Part shown: one piece after another, positions 13,058 to 15,417 of the stretch
Layout: each line of letters begins with the position of its first letter
Position numbering within the stretch: the first letter of the stretch is position 1
NCBI GenBank assembly: GCA_035525055.1
Contig: DATLEZ010000127.1
Location: 1 to 15,417 of the forward strand
From: DATEEG01 sp035525055
GTDB lineage: Bacteria > Actinomycetota > Acidimicrobiia > Spongiisociales > ZC4RG35
Reading direction: 5' to 3'
Length of the DNA stretch: 15,417 nt
Notes under the pieces: model-generated
The model's input: the letters and a program-made list of their open reading frames with translations, nothing else
What the model was told of the DNA's origin: nothing
The model's database searches: none
Position numbers and translations under genes: made by a program

Positions 13058-15088
13058 CTACGACTCAACGCGGTTGAGGAAAGCCGCCATCTGCTCACGG
13101 AGGACCGGGGAGGTCGGGCAGTAGGCGACCGGAGCCGTTGAGCATCCGGTCGTGACGCCGGCCGAGTAGAGGGCTGCCACGTCGGTGGCGTGAGCGCTGG
13201 TCACGTCGGGGAACGGGTTGCCAAATCCACCTGTATCGGTTCCGGCCGGCAGTTGATAGGCCCTCACCAGGAAGCTCGCCATCTGCTCCCTGGTGACGGG
13301 TTGCTCCGGGCAGAAGAGGCCCGGTGCGCATCCAAGGGTGATCCCAGCCGCGGCAATGCGATTGATGTCGGCTTCGTGGATCGATCCGGTGTCGTCAGTG
13401 AAGGCGTCCCCACCCTGATCGGGCAAGGCCAGGGCCCTGACCAGGAAGCTGGCCATCTGGCCGCGAGTCACGGCCAGTTTGGGGCAGAACCAATCGTTGA
13501 ACGGGGGATTGCAGCCGAGAGTGACGCCGGCTGATGCCGCCCACTCGATGTCGGCCGAGAACGGGTTGCCGTCGTCGTCCGCGAAGCGTCCGACGAAGTC
13601 GTAGGCCGGCCGATCGGCCGGGCAGGTGAAGTCGGTGGCGCGGAACCAACCATCGATGTCGGCATAGATCTGCTGGTTCCCGAGTGCGACGACCACCGCA
13701 CCGTTGGCATCGAGGCGGTAGAGGTCGCCATGGCCGTCGCCGTCGTATTCCGAAATTCGGAGGATGTCCTCCGACCCGATCGGGAACGGCAGTTGAACTG
13801 TCTCGAAGGCTTGGCCGTATGCGCCGGCAGCCGTGAAGATCTGCATCGAGCCTGACGCGCCCACGGAATAGAGATCAGGCTTCCCATCGAGATCGCGGTC
13901 ACCGACCAAGATCCGCGAGTCTGCTCCGACCGTGAAGGGCCCGGCGAAATCGCTAGTGGTGTAACCCGAGGCCCCGTCCCAGATCTGGAGCTGACCACCC
14001 GAGATCGAGAAGAGATCAGCCTTGCCGTCGGAGTCGTAGTCGGCCAGCAGATAGGTGCCCGCGGTGTCGCCCGGAGCTCCGGTGGTGACGGTCCGCACCT
14101 CCTTGTAGAAGGATCTGGCGTCGTAAATCTGCAGCGTCAGGTTGGAACCGCCGAAGTTGAGGAAAACGATGTCGGGCCGGCTTCCGAAAGAGGTATTGCC
14201 GAAGATCACCCGGCGGGTGAGATCGGCTCCAGGAAGTTGGAATCGGTTGAAGCCGCACATCCCATGGTCCGCCCAGGACCCCAAAATCTCGACGATCGGA
14301 CCAGCAATCGCATGAATCTTGAGACGGACCGAATCAACCGCACCGTCTCCGCTGAGATCGGCCAGGGCATCGATTGCACCCGCTCGCCTTCCACCAAGGG
14401 CACTCTGCTGAATCACCGGGGCCTCGCTGAACGAAGCCTTGGCGGCCAACGACGGATATGGCGCTGGGACCGAGCCGTATCCGGGAGTGGCGACAGGGCC
14501 CATCCATGAGTAATGCATGGGGTCCTTGTCGCCGATCCAGTATCCGCCCCAACAGAATCCCGCCTGCTGCCAGGCGTTGACATACCACGGCGGCATGTCG
14601 GTGATGAGGTCGTCGGCGGTTGGGTTCGTGCCCGAGTTGACATCGATGGCCGCGCCAAAGGCGTGATAGCTGATCGACCGGCTTCCGGTCACCGTTCGGG
14701 CGGTGAACGCAAAAGTCTCACCGGCCCGTGTGGAGTAGAACGATCCGCTGGCGGCCAGGTTGTTGGCCACTTGCTGGAAGGCCGGCAGAGCCCGGCTGTG
14801 GACCGAGACGCTGAGCCCGCCTGAAAACGGGACCGTCCAGCGGACCAGAGCGGCCCGAGCCTGTCCGACCGTCCTTCCAAACATGGCGCCGACCGGGCCC
14901 CGGATCGGCTCGGAGTCGGGCAGACCACCGCTGCGGCTGGCCAGGGCGGAAAATCCACGGGGAATCCCGCATCCGTTTGATTCGGAGTATGTCGCCTCGA
15001 CCCCGCCACCGTTGTCGGCCATAACCGGGACGGAGAAGGGGATCAGCACGGCCACCGTGGCCAGGATGGTCAGCAGACGGTTCTTCAC
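13058..15088 (-). CDS. Secreted M15-type peptidase with FG-GAP-like repeats and three SLH repeats
   Basis: 676 residues from GTG 15088; MKNRLLTILATVAVLIPF is a clear signal peptide with likely cleavage after VMA (24). Residues about 95-195 match an M15 (VanY/L-Ala-D-Glu-type) peptidase, with zinc-ligand candidates His142 and Asp149 in SYHAFGAAIDVN and Asp189/His192 in DPMHY. Residues about 240-480 hold four calcium-binding-like repeats of FG-GAP/VCBS type (DLSGDGAVD 244, DYDSDGKAD 350, DRDLDGKPD 397, EYDGDGHGD 447). Residues 503-674 are three SLH-like repeats with TRxQMASFLVRA motifs, each with a cysteine pair (526/535, 587/593, 649/657), suggesting a disulfide. It is probably a cell-surface peptidoglycan hydrolase or carboxypeptidase held to the envelope by its C-terminus. 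GGGGGG immediately upstream is a weak ribosome-binding site. Confidence 0.88.
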   Translation of the reverse strand: MKNRLLTILATVAVLIPFSVPVMADNGGGVEATYSESNGCGIPRGFSALASRSGGLPDSEPIRGPVGAMFGRTVGQARAALVRWTVPFSGGLSVSVHSRALPAFQQVANNLAASGSFYSTRAGETFAFTARTVTGSRSISYHAFGAAIDVNSGTNPTADDLITDMPPWYVNAWQQAGFCWGGYWIGDKDPMHYSWMGPVATPGYGSVPAPYPSLAAKASFSEAPVIQQSALGGRRAGAIDALADLSGDGAVDSVRLKIHAIAGPIVEILGSWADHGMCGFNRFQLPGADLTRRVIFGNTSFGSRPDIVFLNFGGSNLTLQIYDARSFYKEVRTVTTGAPGDTAGTYLLADYDSDGKADLFSISGGQLQIWDGASGYTTSDFAGPFTVGADSRILVGDRDLDGKPDLYSVGASGSMQIFTAAGAYGQAFETVQLPFPIGSEDILRISEYDGDGHGDLYRLDANGAVVVALGNQQIYADIDGWFRATDFTCPADRPAYDFVGRFADDDGNPFSADIEWAASAGVTLGCNPPFNDWFCPKLAVTRGQMASFLVRALALPDQGGDAFTDDTGSIHEADINRIAAAGITLGCAPGLFCPEQPVTREQMASFLVRAYQLPAGTDTGGFGNPFPDVTSAHATDVAALYSAGVTTGCSTAPVAYCPTSPVLREQMAAFLNRVES

Positions 15089-15134
15089 ATTCCCCCCAAC
15101 GAGGTCAGCTGCCAGGGCACCCTAACGGCGGAGG

Positions 15135-15193
15135 TGACCTACGCCAGGTTCCGAGGTTGCAGGAGGTTCTGGCCTTGAAGAATCAGCGAAGGA
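15135..15193. repeat. Diverged intergenic repeat, copy B (see 7592-7668)
   Basis: It contains TGACCT (15135-15140), CGAGGTTG (15152-15159), GGCCTTGAA (15171-15179) and ATCAGCGAAGGA (15182-15193), the same blocks in the same order as 7592-7668. It lies upstream of the SLH-protein gene, so part of it may be in that gene's promoter or leader. The homology is judged by eye only. Confidence 0.4.
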
Positions 15194-15224
15194 TGAGGCA
15201 GTCGGGCTCGGGGAGCGGATCCTG

Positions 15225-15332
15225 GTTCTTTGGCATGTGGGCGTCGCTCTGCACCTTCTTTGGCGCCACAAATCCGCCCGCGACGCTGTGGTGACAAAGA
15301 AGGTCTAGGCCGACGCTCACAGACCAAAGAAC
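15225..15332. repeat. 108-nt imperfect palindrome with 46-nt arms
   Basis: The arms 15225-15270 and 15287-15332 align as reverse complements without gaps, matching at 37 of 46 positions around a 16-nt loop. The outer part (GTTCTTTGG against CCAAAGAAC) and inner part (CTTCTTTG against CAAAGAAG) are perfect. In a + strand transcript three mismatches become G-U pairs. It starts 3 nt beyond the stop codon of the partial right-edge gene. It could be a very long transcription-end hairpin, a miniature inverted-repeat element or a structured RNA. Confidence 0.7.
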
Positions 15333-15335
15333 GCT

Positions 15336-15417
15336 TCAGGCCTTCCCGACTCCTAGTTGGTCCAGCACGAAGGCGAGGATGAAGGCCTCATCCCGCCAGG
15401 CGTCGTAGCGGCCAGAA
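15336..15417 (-). CDS. C-terminal tail of an unrecognised gene at the right edge
   Basis: On the - strand, the frame ending in TGA at 15336-15338 reads 26 residues that look like real protein: an amphipathic helix RYDAWRDEAFILAFVLDQLG followed by VGKA. The other frames in this stretch carry stops or unlikely residues. The family is not recognised. The long palindrome directly after its stop is consistent with a 3' end here. The rest lies outside the window. Confidence 0.55.
   Translation of the reverse strand, partial: SGRYDAWRDEAFILAFVLDQLGVGKA

Noticed and set aside
15139..15327. 62-codon open frame on the - strand between the SLH gene and the right edge
   Set aside because: Its composition is Arg/Pro-rich and it runs through the long palindrome; no motif or start signal supports it.

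Overview
The window looks like part of a chromosome from a high-GC actinobacterium, possibly of the Acidimicrobiia type. This is inferred from the GC-rich third codon positions, the frequent lack of Shine-Dalgarno sequences with -10-like boxes just upstream of ATG, a YibE/F membrane protein, and a secreted protein ending in three cysteine-paired SLH repeats. No search was run; every assignment comes from reading motifs.

Left block (1-4203, + strand): a signalling cluster. A histidine kinase, truncated by the window edge, overlaps by 4 nt (ATGA) an Rcp1-type single-domain response regulator. A second, clearly paralogous regulator follows, then a shrunken remnant that has lost the phospho-acceptor part of the receiver. 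Next come a receiver ORF and a PAS-GGDEF-EAL ORF, which appear to be the two halves of one receiver-PAS-GGDEF-EAL protein split by a one-base frameshift near 2458. The likely output is phosphorelay control of cyclic-di-GMP.

Middle block (4217-10574): a convergent YibE/F membrane protein on the - strand. Then, on the + strand, a class V aminotransferase of the cysteine-desulfurase-like type, a DUF4434-like TIM-barrel protein, a 386-bp gene-free stretch full of inverted repeats, a GNAT acetyltransferase, and a coupled pair made of O-acetylhomoserine sulfhydrylase (MetY) and a small CoA-binding Rossmann protein.

Right block (10575-15417): a MerR/GyrI-like regulator preceded by a textbook 19-bp-spacer MerR promoter whose transcript would be leaderless. 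It converges on an acyltransferase-3 membrane enzyme. Next, on the - strand, is a 676-residue exported protein with an M15-type peptidase domain, FG-GAP/VCBS-like calcium repeats and three SLH repeats. Between its start and the tail of an unrecognised gene at the right edge lie a 108-nt near-palindrome and what looks like a diverged copy of sequence from the 7.6-kb gap.

No RNA genes, CRISPR arrays, transposases or phage genes were seen. The least expected features are the split c-di-GMP protein, the decayed receiver gene, and the structured or repeated non-coding DNA at 7551-7936, 10594-10669 and 15135-15332.
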